The position numbers and the translations under genes are program-made. Below the pieces are notes generated by a model. That model saw nothing but the letters and a program-made list of their open reading frames with translations, was not told where the DNA came from and ran no database searches. A stretch of DNA of 64,000 bases from Arthrobacter wenxiniae (lineage in GTDB: Bacteria; Actinomycetota; Actinomycetes; Actinomycetales; Micrococcaceae), in contig NZ_JAAMFM010000026.1 in the NCBI RefSeq assembly GCF_013376105.1, forward strand, positions 1 to 64,000, written 5' to 3'. Within the stretch, counting starts at the first letter, position 1. Each line of letters begins with the position of its first letter. Below are positions 46,342-56,204 of the stretch, piece after piece.

Positions 46342-46889
46342 AAAATTGCAGGCAATGTGGAACCGCCTTTGAACCGAGGCGCATGTCCCAACAGTATTGT
46401 TCCCCCTCATGTTCACGCCGTCATCGGGACGCGGCGTGGCAGGACCGGAGACACACGCAGACGTCACACCGGTTGAAGACTCAGCTGGCCGCCGCCGTCA
46501 CCGAAAACCGGGTTCAGTTAGAAGCCGCCACCGCTAAATGCCAGCGGCAGCTGGCCGAGGCTAGGCACACAGCGCGAAAGCAACTGGAGGTCCAGACCAA
46601 CTGGCACGAGCAAGAACTCGACAAGCTTCGTACCCGTTTGCGGGACCTTGCCAGCATCAACGTCGACATTGCTTGCGAGATGCCGGAATTGAAGGCCCAG
46701 ATCACCGAGCTACAGCTGGAGAACGCCCGGCTTTTCCACGGCCAGCATGCCGACTACCAGGAACTGATGCAGATCGCCGGCAGACTGTTTGAGCTATCCT
46801 CGCGGCTTGGTCTCCCGCTCGACAAAGCCACGAAGGAGATCTTCCAACGCCGCGGCTGGCGAACCAACACCCTCGTGCCCGAACAATGA
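46332..46889 (+). CDS. Zinc-motif and coiled-coil protein preceding the relaxase
   Basis: 185 aa. Residues 6-27 hold a CRQC...CSPSC-type pattern (four cysteines, two CxxC/CxxxC pairs) typical of a small zinc ribbon. Residues about 45-150 form an extended coiled coil rich in Leu, Ala, Gln and Glu (TARKQLEVQTNWHEQELDKLRTRL). The stop overlaps the relaxase start as ATGA (46886-46889), so they are co-translated. Such small proteins next to a MobF relaxase often act as transfer accessory or origin-binding proteins, but I cannot name a family. No usual ribosome binding site is seen; the start lies in a perfect inverted repeat. Confidence 0.75.
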   Translation: MNTKNCRQCGTAFEPRRMSQQYCSPSCSRRHRDAAWQDRRHTQTSHRLKTQLAAAVTENRVQLEAATAKCQRQLAEARHTARKQLEVQTNWHEQELDKLRTRLRDLASINVDIACEMPELKAQITELQLENARLFHGQHADYQELMQIAGRLFELSSRLGLPLDKATKEIFQRRGWRTNTLVPEQ

Positions 46890-49800
46890 CAGTCTCCATG
46901 GCGCGGCTGACCGCCGGCGCCGGACTGAAATACCTGCTTAAGACCACCATGCAAGCCGACCTCATCAAGCCCATCAACGACGCCACCAGCTACTATGCCA
47001 AGGCTGGCACTCCTCAGGGACGCTGGCTCGGCCAAGCACTTACCGGCATAGACCGCCAACAACTGCAGCCGGTCACGGCCGCAGAGGCCAAAGCTGTCTT
47101 CTCCCTCGCCCAGGATCCCGACACGCAGGCGATCCTCGGACGGCCCCACAGCCAGACCACCGTTGCTTCCCGCAGCGGCGAGAGGCAACAACGCGACGCC
47201 GTCGCCGGCTTCGACCTGACTTTTAGTGTCCCGAAATCAGTCTCCGTCCTCTGGGCCGTGGCCGACAACGATGTCCGGCAACAAATCCTTGATGCCCACC
47301 ATCGAGCCGTCAGCACCGTCCTTGCCTGGCTTGAGCAGGAAGCGATCCATACACGAACTGGACGCAATGGCGTCGCCCACGTCGGCACGAAGGGAGCGAT
47401 TGCCGCCGCGTTTGACCATTGGGAGTCCCGCGCTGGCGATCCTCAACTCCATACGCACTTGGTCATCGCCAACCGGGTTCAGCGCCGCAGCGACGACGCC
47501 TGGGCAACCATCGACTCACGGGCCTTGTTCAAGGCTGTCGTCGCCGCCAGCGAGCATTACAACGGGCTCCTCTTCGACGAACTACGCCGTAGCCTCGGCA
47601 CCGAGGCAGATTTCCGCTCCCCCACCGCGGTACAACGAAACCCCAGCCACGAACTTAGCGGCGTCGACACCGCGCTCATTATGGAATTCTCCAACCGCAG
47701 TCGGCTCATCGGCGCGGAAACCGACAGGCTCACCCAAAACTGGACCTACGAGCACGGCAAGAAGCCGACTGCCACAACGATTATCAAGCTGCGTCAGATC
47801 GCCACACTGTCCACACGCCAGGCCAAGGATGAATCCCCCACACCGCTCGATGAGTTGCGGGTCAGCTGGCGAGATCGGGCACGTGCCGCAGGGCAGAACC
47901 CGGGAACCGTCGTCGAACGCACCATCCACCGCTCCCGGCAACGACCCGTCCGTGCCTCGGATCTCTCGCCCGCATGGGTTGATTCCGCCGCCGCCCTGAC
48001 TCGCGACGGCGTCGCCCGGCGCAGGGCCACTTGGAACCGCTGGAACCTCCTGGCAGAGGCTGACCGCACCTGCGCCGACATCCGCTGCCACTCCTCCGCC
48101 GACCGCCGCTTCATCATCGACGCCGTTACCGCCGCCGCGGAATCCCAATCCGTTCCGCTGAGCGCCGACCGCTACCGGCTCCCCGTCAACGCCGCCGAGG
48201 ATCTCGCCTACGCCGGGAACAGCGCCTTCGACTTCCCCGGCGCACGCCTCTACACCGACGCCAGCACACTCGCCAACGAACAACTCATCATGCAGGCAAG
48301 GCACGACGGCGGCGGGCCAGCCGCGCGTTCAGCTGAGACTTCCGCCCAACTCACCACCTACCGACACCGGGCCGGCTACCAGCTCACAGCGGACCAGCTC
48401 GCAGCGGCACTTGCCGTCCTCACAAGTGGCAACAGACTCGACGCCATCGTCGGCCCTGCCGGGTCGGGCAAGACCACCACCATGGCGGCCATCAAGGCCG
48501 TCTGGGAAGAGGCACATGGTGCGGGCAGCGTCGTCGGACTTGCGCCTGCGGCGGCCAGCGCCGGAGTCCTCGCGAGGGAACTCGGCATCACTGCCGAGAA
48601 CATCGCCAAATGGCTCTACGAAAGTCTCGGACAGGGGGCCAACAACAGGGCCGACCGCTTCCGTGCACTGGAGTCGACCCCGCGAGGCAAGCACGGCGCT
48701 GTGACAACGCAGCTTGCCCGCCTGTCCCTCCAGCAGTCCCTGTGGCAGTTCAAAAAGAACCAGCTCATCATCGTCGATGAGGCATCCATGGTCTCGACCA
48801 TCCAGCTCGCCGGTCTGGTCCACCAAGCCCGGGACGTGGGAGCCAAACTCCTGCTCGTCGTCGATCCAGCCCAGCTCGACGCCATCGACGCCGGCGGCAT
48901 GCTTGGCTGGCTGCACCGAGACGGCAAGGCCGTCGAGCTGACCAGCATCCACCGCTTCACCCACGATTGGGAGGGTCCGGCGTCTTTGCAGCTTCGCGAA
49001 GGCAACATCGACGCCGTCAACCTGTACGCCGCCCACGGCCGCATCCAACACGGTGACTTTACGGACGTGGTCGAGAATGCCTACGCGGCATGGGCAGGCG
49101 AGCAACGCGACGGCAAATCATCCATCCTCATCGCCCCCGACAACGACACCGTGACCACCCTGAACGAGCGGGCGCACGCCGCCGTGGTTGAATCGGGAAT
49201 CGTCGATGCCGAGCACACCGTCGCCCTCGCCGATGGCCTGACCGCCGGCCGCGGCGACATCATCATCGCCCGCAAGAACAACCGCAAACTGACCGACAGC
49301 AATGGCGACTACCTGCGCAACGGCACCCTGCTGCGAATCGCCAAGCGACCGCACAGAGACGGGACCATCACGGCCCGCCGCGTGGACACTGGCGCCACCA
49401 TCACCCTCGACGCCGTCTATCTCAGTACTTCTGCCGAGCTGGGCTATGCAACCACCGCACACCGTTCCCAGGGCATCACCGTGGACACCAGCCACATCGT
49501 TCTCACGCAAGGCTGCCTCACCCGCGAGCTCTTTTACGTCGGCATGACCCGCGGCCGCAACAGCAACACTGTCTACGTCTGTGAGTCCAACCTCGCTCTC
49601 GACGAACCTCATGTGCCCGTCGCATCCTCGAGCTGGCGCCAAATCCTCGGTGAAGTCCTGGCCGCCGAAGGAGCCGAGCGCACCGCCCACGAAGTCCGCG
49701 AGTCTGAATCCGCCAAGGCAGACACGCTTCAGCGTCTCGCCGCCGAATACGATTACCTTGCCCAACTGGCCGCCGCTGAACACCTCACCTCGGTCATCGC

Positions 49801-50434
49801 TAAGCTGATGCCCGACGTCGTCACCCACCTCCATGAGTCCCCCTCCTGGGGTGCCGGGGTGGCTGTCTGGCGCCACGCCCATGCCATCAATCCCGCAGCC
49901 GCGCAGCGGGTCTTGGATGGCGCGCTACGACCCCCGGGCGACGCCCAGGACCACATGGCCGTCATCCACGCGCGGTTGCGCCGGGTTACAGGCGACGGCG
50001 TCTGTGAGCCGCTGGGAACCCTGAACGAGCAACTGTTCACAGAGAGGCCAGACCTCCAGGACATGTTGGATCAGGTGCGGACCCGCACGATCAACCGCCG
50101 GGCCCTCGTGGCCAGGATGGCCCTGATGGACAGACCCGCTTGGGTACAACGACTGCAAGCCACAATGGGAGCCACGATCCCCGCTGATCACTGGGCCGCC
50201 GTCATCAGCGATGTCGCCGCATACCGCGATCGCTGGGACATCGAAACCTACGTCGACCCACTCGGACCGGTTCCGTCCAACTATGAATGGGAACAGACAC
50301 AAGAACGTGCCGGGCTTCAGAGGCAAATCGAGTTCGTGCTGCACGTAAACGCTGGCGCTCCGGGGAGGGATCAACCCACGCTGCCGGTACCGGTTGTGCA
50401 CAAGCCACTTACCGCCGTCGGACCCTCGCTCTAG
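46886..50434 (+). CDS. MobF-type conjugative relaxase-helicase (TraI/TrwC-like)
   Basis: 1182 aa. The N-terminal relaxase domain has paired tyrosines Y36 Y37 and the histidine triad FDHWES...LHTHL (about H178, H189, H191), which holds the metal for cutting and joining DNA at the transfer origin. A RecD-like superfamily 1 helicase follows, with Walker A GPAGSGKTTT (522-531), Walker B VDEAS and motif VI VGMTRGRN. This fusion is the MobF family used by conjugative plasmids and elements. The tail after about 900 is coiled-coil-like. The gene overlaps the zinc-motif gene and shows that this part of the window is or was mobilisable. No coupling protein or type IV secretion gene is in the window. 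Confidence 0.93.
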   Translation: MTVSMARLTAGAGLKYLLKTTMQADLIKPINDATSYYAKAGTPQGRWLGQALTGIDRQQLQPVTAAEAKAVFSLAQDPDTQAILGRPHSQTTVASRSGERQQRDAVAGFDLTFSVPKSVSVLWAVADNDVRQQILDAHHRAVSTVLAWLEQEAIHTRTGRNGVAHVGTKGAIAAAFDHWESRAGDPQLHTHLVIANRVQRRSDDAWATIDSRALFKAVVAASEHYNGLLFDELRRSLGTEADFRSPTAVQRNPSHELSGVDTALIMEFSNRSRLIGAETDRLTQNWTYEHGKKPTATTIIKLRQIATLSTRQAKDESPTPLDELRVSWRDRARAAGQNPGTVVERTIHRSRQRPVRASDLSPAWVDSAAALTRDGVARRRATWNRWNLLAEADRTCADIRCHSSADRRFIIDAVTAAAESQSVPLSADRYRLPVNAAEDLAYAGNSAFDFPGARLYTDASTLANEQLIMQARHDGGGPAARSAETSAQLTTYRHRAGYQLTADQLAAALAVLTSGNRLDAIVGPAGSGKTTTMAAIKAVWEEAHGAGSVVGLAPAAASAGVLARELGITAENIAKWLYESLGQGANNRADRFRALESTPRGKHGAVTTQLARLSLQQSLWQFKKNQLIIVDEASMVSTIQLAGLVHQARDVGAKLLLVVDPAQLDAIDAGGMLGWLHRDGKAVELTSIHRFTHDWEGPASLQLREGNIDAVNLYAAHGRIQHGDFTDVVENAYAAWAGEQRDGKSSILIAPDNDTVTTLNERAHAAVVESGIVDAEHTVALADGLTAGRGDIIIARKNNRKLTDSNGDYLRNGTLLRIAKRPHRDGTITARRVDTGATITLDAVYLSTSAELGYATTAHRSQGITVDTSHIVLTQGCLTRELFYVGMTRGRNSNTVYVCESNLALDEPHVPVASSSWRQILGEVLAAEGAERTAHEVRESESAKADTLQRLAAEYDYLAQLAAAEHLTSVIAKLMPDVVTHLHESPSWGAGVAVWRHAHAINPAAAQRVLDGALRPPGDAQDHMAVIHARLRRVTGDGVCEPLGTLNEQLFTERPDLQDMLDQVRTRTINRRALVARMALMDRPAWVQRLQATMGATIPADHWAAVISDVAAYRDRWDIETYVDPLGPVPSNYEWEQTQERAGLQRQIEFVLHVNAGAPGRDQPTLPVPVVHKPLTAVGPSL

Positions 50435-50463
50435 ACTGAATCTCGAAAGGAAGCGAGGCGGTC

Positions 50464-50979
50464 ATGAACCCTATGATCAAACCGGCAGTAGCCTCAACGC
50501 CCCTCCTGGTGTGGAGCGTCCTGGTAGGCCTGTGCACGCTGTACATGGTGCCAGCGACCATCGCGAACTGGCCGGCGCCGCCCTGGATGACGACCATAGC
50601 TTCGATACTTCTTGCCTTAGCTGTGGTTGTGGCGGTCCGTTGGATCGTCAAAGTCCGCCGAGCCAGCCGTTGGAACTCGAACGCGCAACGGCTGTGGCAG
50701 GAACTCGAAGCTGCAAAACGGAATGGCACCACGACAACCGAAGTCACCGTCCTCAGCGTCCAGGAAGTACAACTAACGGGCGCGTGGGTGACGATCAGCT
50801 GGGACCAATTCGGCTATCGGCAGCAAGCGTGGATCGAGGGCGCCGGCGGCACGTACTGGCCAGGCTCCGTACTGCTCATCACCCCCGATCCAAACCAGGT
50901 CCACGTCGGTCAGCCTTGGCCTCCAGCGTATCGGATTGCTGAGTCAGATTGCGTAGCCATTGCCCCGTCCTTTAGTTAG
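50464..50979 (+). CDS. Small membrane protein after the relaxase
   Basis: 171 aa. Two hydrophobic helices span about residues 12-35 (LLVWSVLVGLCTLYMV) and 42-65 (TTIASILLALAVVVAV), then a cytosolic-looking basic stretch and a beta-rich C-terminus ending near the cell interior. ATG 50464 has GAAAGGAAG about 10 bases upstream. It lies 29 bases after the relaxase gene, on the same strand, so it may be in the transfer operon. I do not recognise the family. Confidence 0.75.
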   Translation: MNPMIKPAVASTPLLVWSVLVGLCTLYMVPATIANWPAPPWMTTIASILLALAVVVAVRWIVKVRRASRWNSNAQRLWQELEAAKRNGTTTTEVTVLSVQEVQLTGAWVTISWDQFGYRQQAWIEGAGGTYWPGSVLLITPDPNQVHVGQPWPPAYRIAESDCVAIAPSFS

Positions 50980-51395
50980 CCAAAGTTGGCCTACGGCAAC
51001 CGCAGTGAGTCGTTTCAAACGCAATCCCATCCAGGTGGGTTGCATGTGAACTTGCTGCCAATGAGCTGGCTGAATCGCAAGGATGTCTAGTTACTGACAT
51101 TGCTGCGGCGGACCGCGGCAACACGCTGCCATGCCAAGCACGATCCTGCATCACATTTTATGGCTTGTCGATAAAGACAGTCACGGGAGGCGGAGCTGCC
51201 CCCAACTTTCGTTGTAGGAAGTTGCTCTTCATTGGCTCTTAACTTCCTGAGTACCGAAACGCCCGACAAAACCATAAAATGCGAAGTGCACTTCTTGTGG
51301 TGCTCAGGCAGTGCGAATTGCCCAGTCCATTCGTACCCCCAAATTGTAACGTGATCTCCAACACAGCTTCCCCAGCGAGCAACAAGGAGATACGG
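50980..51395. promoter_or_regulatory. Upstream region of the catabolic operon with nested inverted repeats
   Basis: About 416 bases without a gene. Outer arms ATTTTATGGCTTGTCG (51155-51170) and CGACAAAACCATAAAAT (51264-51280) are near-perfect inverted repeats. Inside them AGGAAGTT (51216-51223) pairs with AACTTCCT (51241-51248) over 17 bases. Next to the outer right arm is the perfect 12-base palindrome GAAGTGCACTTC (51283-51294). This is consistent with a regulator-binding region, possibly for the PucR-type protein encoded downstream. Confidence 0.55.
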
Positions 51396-53447
51396 ATGAC
51401 ACGTTATAGGGTGTCGATGGACATCGGCGGAACGTTCACGGATATTGTCGCGTACGACCAACAAAATGGTTCCTACACGGCAGCGAAGGCATCAACCACG
51501 CCGGGCAATCTTAGCGTCGGCGTGATTGCCGGCTTGGAGTCAATAGTCCCGGATCTGTCTGACATTGATTTCCTCGTGCATGGAACGACGCAGGGATTGA
51601 ACGCATTCCTCGAACGTCGCGGCGTGCCGGTGCTGTTGCTCGCCACGGCCGGCATTGAGGACACTTACCACATTGCCCGCGGACCACGCACGGAACTTTA
51701 CAACGCCCAGTACCGCAAGCCGAAACCGCTCACCGAACGCAAGGACGTGGTCGGAATCGGGGGACGACTGGATGACCAGGGTCGTGAAATTCGGGCTCTG
51801 GATGAAGTGGGTCTGCGCCGGGCGGGACGCCGGGCGGCCGAAGAAGGCTACGGCGCCGTCGCTGTTGCGTTCCTGTTCAGCTACAAGAACCCGGCCCACG
51901 AACTGCGGGCCCGCGAGATCCTGTTCGAAGAGCTGGGCGACGACTTCACCGTCTCACTCTCCCACGAGGCCGCCAAGGAATGGCGCGAATACGAACGCAC
52001 TTCCTCCGCAGTGGTCGAAGCGTACACAGGTCCGGTTGTCCGAAATTACCTCTACGATCTCGAGCAGAAGCTCGACCAGCGCGGGGTCGAGGCACCGCTG
52101 CACATCATGCAGTCCTCCGGCGGGGTGCTCACCGCGGAGTCAGCCCGCAAGCGGCCGCTGCAGACTCTGTTGTCGGGGCCTGTCGGTGGCGCAATGGGCG
52201 GCGTGGAATTGTCGGAGGTGTCCGGCAGGGCGAACCTGATCGGCGTTGACATGGGCGGCACGTCATTCGATGTATCGCTGGTGGTTGACGGCAAACCCGA
52301 CGTCGCGACCGAGGCCGTGCTCGAAGGTCTGCCAATGCTGATGAGCGTCGTCAATATCCACACCGTCGGGGCTGGAGGCGGGTCCGTGGCCTGGCTTGAG
52401 GCCGGGGGCTTACGAGTCGGCCCCCGGTCGGCCGGTGCGAACCCAGGGCCTGCCTGCTACGGCCGCGGCGGAACCGAGCCAACGGTGACGGACGCGAACC
52501 TGGTATTGGGACGTGTCGATCCTGGCTGGTTTGCCGGCGGCCAGGTCTCCCTGGACCGTAGCGCTGCACTTCAGGCCCTGCGCACGGTGGGTGACCAGCT
52601 CGGCCTGGACCCCATAGCCATGGCGGAAGGTATTTGCGATGTAGCCAATTCCCAGATGGCACAGGCCATCCGGACTATCACCATTTCTCGTGGCATTGAG
52701 CCCCGAGATTTCTCCCTGGTGGCGTTCGGCGGTGCCGGCCCCATGCACGCGGTTTTTCTGGCCAAGGAACTGGGCATCCCGGAAACCGTTGTTCCCCGCT
52801 TCCCAGGCGCCTTCTCGGCTTGGGGCATGCTGCAGACCAACATCCGCAAGGACTTCTCCGAACCATACTTCTTCCTCGATCAGGATATCGATGTCGCCGA
52901 CATGGCCGGTGTTCTGCGCGACATGGAGCTGGAGGGGCTGGAGTCGCTGGTCTCGGAGGGTGTCCCCCCGGAGAGCCGGAGAACGGTTGCCTCCGTGGAC
53001 GTCCGCTACGAGTCCCAAGAATTCACCCTGAATGTTCCGCTGTTGTCGGCGGAAGAACCGGCGTCAGAGAACTTCTTGGAGGACCTGGGCGTCCGATTCT
53101 CGGTGATGTACATGGAACGCTACGGCCATTCCAACCTGGGCGCCCCCATCGAGGTCGTTACCCTGCGAACGCAGGCGGAAGGGGACCTGGGCAACCTGGT
53201 CGCTCCGCGCTTTGAAATGGCACAAAGTACCGAGTTCAAACATGAAATCCGTTCCGTCGTCTTTGACCACGCCAATCACCAGACAATCATTGTCCGGCGC
53301 CACGATTTGGCAGCCGGCCACGTCTTCAGTGGCCCTGCCATCATCGTCGAGGAAACCGCAACGACCGTGGTGCCCCCGGGCTTCAACGTTGTTGTTGACG
53401 AATTCGGTTCGCTTGTAATCCGCAACGACGATGCACTAGAGAACTGA
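51396..53447 (+). CDS. hyuA: Hydantoinase/oxoprolinase subunit A
   Basis: 683 aa from ATG 51396, with AAGGAGA six bases upstream; an in-frame ATG at 51279 lies inside the palindromic region and was rejected. The actin-like nucleotide fold begins MTRYRVSMDIGGTFTDIVAYD, with a second conserved site at GVDMGGTSFDVSLVVDG, and a conserved middle stretch GPVGGAMGGVELSE. The family opens cyclic amides (hydantoins, 5-oxoproline) or carboxylates ketones using ATP; the substrate cannot be decided from sequence. It is the partner of the HyuB subunit encoded 8 bases downstream. Both run with an importer, so the operon serves uptake and breakdown of one compound. Confidence 0.9.
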   Translation: MTRYRVSMDIGGTFTDIVAYDQQNGSYTAAKASTTPGNLSVGVIAGLESIVPDLSDIDFLVHGTTQGLNAFLERRGVPVLLLATAGIEDTYHIARGPRTELYNAQYRKPKPLTERKDVVGIGGRLDDQGREIRALDEVGLRRAGRRAAEEGYGAVAVAFLFSYKNPAHELRAREILFEELGDDFTVSLSHEAAKEWREYERTSSAVVEAYTGPVVRNYLYDLEQKLDQRGVEAPLHIMQSSGGVLTAESARKRPLQTLLSGPVGGAMGGVELSEVSGRANLIGVDMGGTSFDVSLVVDGKPDVATEAVLEGLPMLMSVVNIHTVGAGGGSVAWLEAGGLRVGPRSAGANPGPACYGRGGTEPTVTDANLVLGRVDPGWFAGGQVSLDRSAALQALRTVGDQLGLDPIAMAEGICDVANSQMAQAIRTITISRGIEPRDFSLVAFGGAGPMHAVFLAKELGIPETVVPRFPGAFSAWGMLQTNIRKDFSEPYFFLDQDIDVADMAGVLRDMELEGLESLVSEGVPPESRRTVASVDVRYESQEFTLNVPLLSAEEPASENFLEDLGVRFSVMYMERYGHSNLGAPIEVVTLRTQAEGDLGNLVAPRFEMAQSTEFKHEIRSVVFDHANHQTIIVRRHDLAAGHVFSGPAIIVEETATTVVPPGFNVVVDEFGSLVIRNDDALEN

Positions 53448-53455
53448 GGAATGAA

Positions 53456-55129
53456 ATGACAACTGAGGCTATCAGAACACTGGACCCCGTCACTGTGGAA
53501 ATTATTCGCAACGCACTAACCAGTGCCGCTGATGACATGAACGCAACGCTTATCCGCTCCGCCTACTCGCCCATCATTTATGAAGGCGGGGATTGTGTGG
53601 TGGCCCTGATGGATTCGGAGCACCGGGTGCTGGGCCAATCCGCCGGATTACCCTTGTTCCTGGGAAATCTGGAGACTTGCTCGCTCGCAGTCGAGGAGAA
53701 ATACGGCCGTGGGGTATGGGCCGACGGCGACATTTGGGTACTGAACGATTCCTACCTGGGCGGGACGCACCTGAACGACGTGACCATATTTGCCCCCGTC
53801 TTCGAGGCGGGCGACGTTATCGGTTTCGCAGCGACCCGCGCCCACTGGATGGACATGGGCTCCAAAGATGTCGGCGGTTCAATGGACTCGATCGACATCT
53901 TCCAGGAAGGCTTCCGAATGGGACCGGTGAAACTGGTTGAGGCTGGCGTCGAGACATCGGTGGTCGACCTGATCCGCACCAACGTGCGTTTCCCGTACCA
54001 GACCATCGGTGACATGCACGCCATGATTGCGGCGCTGCGCATGGGCAAGACCCGCATGACGGAGCTGGTGGCCCGGTTCAGTTTGGACCAGCTCAACGCC
54101 GCCCGTGACGAGATTTTTCGGCAGACGGAAGTGATCGAACGCGAAACGGTACTCGGAATTGCCGATGGCGTTTATGCGGCCGAAGGGGTGCTGGACAACG
54201 ACGGAATCAATTTGGACACTCCCATCCCGATCAGGTTGACGATCACCGTGGCTGGAGACACGATTGACTTCGATGTCAGAGAATCCGCGGACCAGACAGT
54301 CGGCCCGGTGAACTGTGGGATTGCTCAGGCAGTCTCCGCCCTTCGTGTCGGCTACAAACTGCTAGTCAGTCCCCATTCCAATTCGAATGGTGGGTCCTTC
54401 CGCCCGATGACCACGCAAGTCCGGGAAGGATCGGTCTTGGGCGCAGTGGCGCCCGCCCCCTGTCAGTGGTATTTCTCCCATTTGGGTCTCCTAATCGACT
54501 TGGTGTCCAAGGCGATGGCAGTGGCCATGCCAGAGCAAGTCGCCAGTGCCAGCCACGGCGACTCCATGATCATCACGACGGCAGGCTTCGACCCTCGATT
54601 TGGCCGGAACTTTGTGACCATGGAGGGTACCGTAGGCGGCTGGGGCGCCTGGCAGAACAGCGACGGCGAATCCGCCATGATCAACAACGTCAACGGTTCC
54701 CTGAAAGACCTTCCAATTGAGATGTTGGAAACCCGCTACCCGTTCCGGATCAACGAGTATTCCATCCGGCCCAACTCCGGCGGTCCCGGACAATGGCGCG
54801 GAGGCAACGGTGTGGTGCGTGAGTACGAGTTCCTCGCCGATTGTTCGGTGGGCCTTTGGTTTGAGCGCTCCAAGACACCAGCGTGGGGCCTTTTTGGCGG
54901 ATCAGGTGCCCGGGGGCCGGAGGTTGTCATCAACCCTGGCCGCACCGATGAGATTCATACCTTGAAAGCCAATGCCCGAAAAGTAAAAGCGGGTGACATT
55001 GTCCGACTAGCAGTGGGGGGAGGCGGCGGCTTCGGCGACGTGGCCAAGCGGTCGCGTGCGGACATCGACGACGACATTACCAACGGCTACATCACAAAAG
55101 ATTTCGCCAAGTCACACTACGGCTACTAA
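53456..55129 (+). CDS. hyuB: Hydantoinase/oxoprolinase subunit B
   Basis: 557 aa from ATG 53456 with GAGGA seven bases upstream. The family mark NDSYLGGTHLNDV is present (residues about 96-108), as are the N-terminal LDPVTVEIIRNAL and the later PGGPGQWRGGNG-type loop (NSGGPGQWRGGNGVVREYEF). HyuB joins HyuA to form the ATP-dependent hydrolase or carboxylase. It lacks a signal peptide and acts in the cytosol. It follows hyuA by 8 bases and is followed after 24 bases by the binding-protein gene, so all are probably in one transcript. Confidence 0.9.
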   Translation: MTTEAIRTLDPVTVEIIRNALTSAADDMNATLIRSAYSPIIYEGGDCVVALMDSEHRVLGQSAGLPLFLGNLETCSLAVEEKYGRGVWADGDIWVLNDSYLGGTHLNDVTIFAPVFEAGDVIGFAATRAHWMDMGSKDVGGSMDSIDIFQEGFRMGPVKLVEAGVETSVVDLIRTNVRFPYQTIGDMHAMIAALRMGKTRMTELVARFSLDQLNAARDEIFRQTEVIERETVLGIADGVYAAEGVLDNDGINLDTPIPIRLTITVAGDTIDFDVRESADQTVGPVNCGIAQAVSALRVGYKLLVSPHSNSNGGSFRPMTTQVREGSVLGAVAPAPCQWYFSHLGLLIDLVSKAMAVAMPEQVASASHGDSMIITTAGFDPRFGRNFVTMEGTVGGWGAWQNSDGESAMINNVNGSLKDLPIEMLETRYPFRINEYSIRPNSGGPGQWRGGNGVVREYEFLADCSVGLWFERSKTPAWGLFGGSGARGPEVVINPGRTDEIHTLKANARKVKAGDIVRLAVGGGGGFGDVAKRSRADIDDDITNGYITKDFAKSHYGY

Positions 55130-55153
55130 CCTCCCACCCTGAAAGGCCCCACC

Positions 55154-56179
55154 GTGAAGAAAATTACGCGTCCCGCCCTTGCCGCCGCCGTTCTTGGCAT
55201 CAGCTTGTTGATGGCGGCCTGCTCGCCGCCGGCCCCATCGGCTAACCCGGCGGCCAATGTCGCCGTCGACCCGGCCAAAACACTGGCAGTTGGCTATTTC
55301 GGATTCGCCAAGTCGAATGCTTTTGCTCAAGGAGTGTTTGTTGGCGTTCAGCAGGCCGCCAAGGCAAACAACGCCCACGCCACGTTCGTCGACTCAAATT
55401 TTGATGCCCAGAAGCAGGTACAGCAGATCCAGGATGCCGTCACCTCGCACCAGTTCGATGTCATGGTGGTCCAGGCAAACGACAACCAGGCGCTGATTGC
55501 CCCACTGACTCAGGCGGTCAAGGCCGGCATCACCGTGGTGACTGAATTTTCCATCGTTGGGACGAAGTTCGACACAATCGAACCTCAGATCCCCGGCACC
55601 ATCAGTATTGTGGACTTGCCGACCAGCAACGGCAAGGCCCTTGGGGAAATGGCGAAGCAGGCGTGCGGCACCGTCGCCGGGGACACCTGCCAGGTCGCCT
55701 ATCTTGAGGGGTTCAAGTCCCTTCCGCTGGACAATGCCAGAACAGACGCCGTCAAGGCCGAACTCGCCACCGACCCGCGGATCAAACTCGTGGCCAGTGT
55801 CGAAGGCGGTTATACGGCTGACCAAGGCCGAAAGGCGTTCCAGGACGTGTCCCAGGCGAATCCGAAACTGAACGTTGTGATCGGGTCATCCCAGGCCATC
55901 ACCGGCGCAGCGCAGGCGGCAGGCCAAACTGACATTAAGTTCATCGGAAACGGCTCGTCGAAATCCGATGTGGAGGCCGTCAAGTCCGGAAAATGGTTCT
56001 CCATATACATCAATGACACCGTCAAGGACGGGGAAAAAGCCACGGAGCTGGGCCTGGCACAAGCCAGGGGAAAAAAGGTCGAGACGGCCATCAATGAAGC
56101 TGCCTTGGCACCCAACAACGGGATCGGCACCAAGGAAGCCTTGGAAAAGTCCAACTTCGTTTCCGCATACAACGACTGA
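55154..56179 (+). CDS. Ribose-type ABC importer, substrate-binding lipoprotein
   Basis: 341 aa from GTG 55154, with GAAAGG seven bases upstream. The N-terminus is a lipoprotein signal: basic start, hydrophobic helix and lipobox LMAAC (Cys at about 23). The mature protein has the pattern of periplasmic-binding family 4 (RbsB-like), for example VGYFGFAKSNAFAQGVFVGVQQAAK and AVTSHQFDVMVVQANDNQAL. It binds the transported compound outside the membrane and delivers it to the permease encoded downstream. In other operons of this type the ligand is often not a sugar; with hydantoinase genes here, a cyclic amide or nitrogen compound is plausible. Confidence 0.87.
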   Translation: MKKITRPALAAAVLGISLLMAACSPPAPSANPAANVAVDPAKTLAVGYFGFAKSNAFAQGVFVGVQQAAKANNAHATFVDSNFDAQKQVQQIQDAVTSHQFDVMVVQANDNQALIAPLTQAVKAGITVVTEFSIVGTKFDTIEPQIPGTISIVDLPTSNGKALGEMAKQACGTVAGDTCQVAYLEGFKSLPLDNARTDAVKAELATDPRIKLVASVEGGYTADQGRKAFQDVSQANPKLNVVIGSSQAITGAAQAAGQTDIKFIGNGSSKSDVEAVKSGKWFSIYINDTVKDGEKATELGLAQARGKKVETAINEAALAPNNGIGTKEALEKSNFVSAYND

Positions 56180-56204
56180 CCTGTCTCGAACAATAAGCGT
56201 GAGC

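Noticed and set aside
51279-51395. Longer start of hyuA
   Set aside because: The extension lies across the palindromic regulatory region, while ATG 51396 has AAGGAGA and begins right at the conserved family N-terminus.
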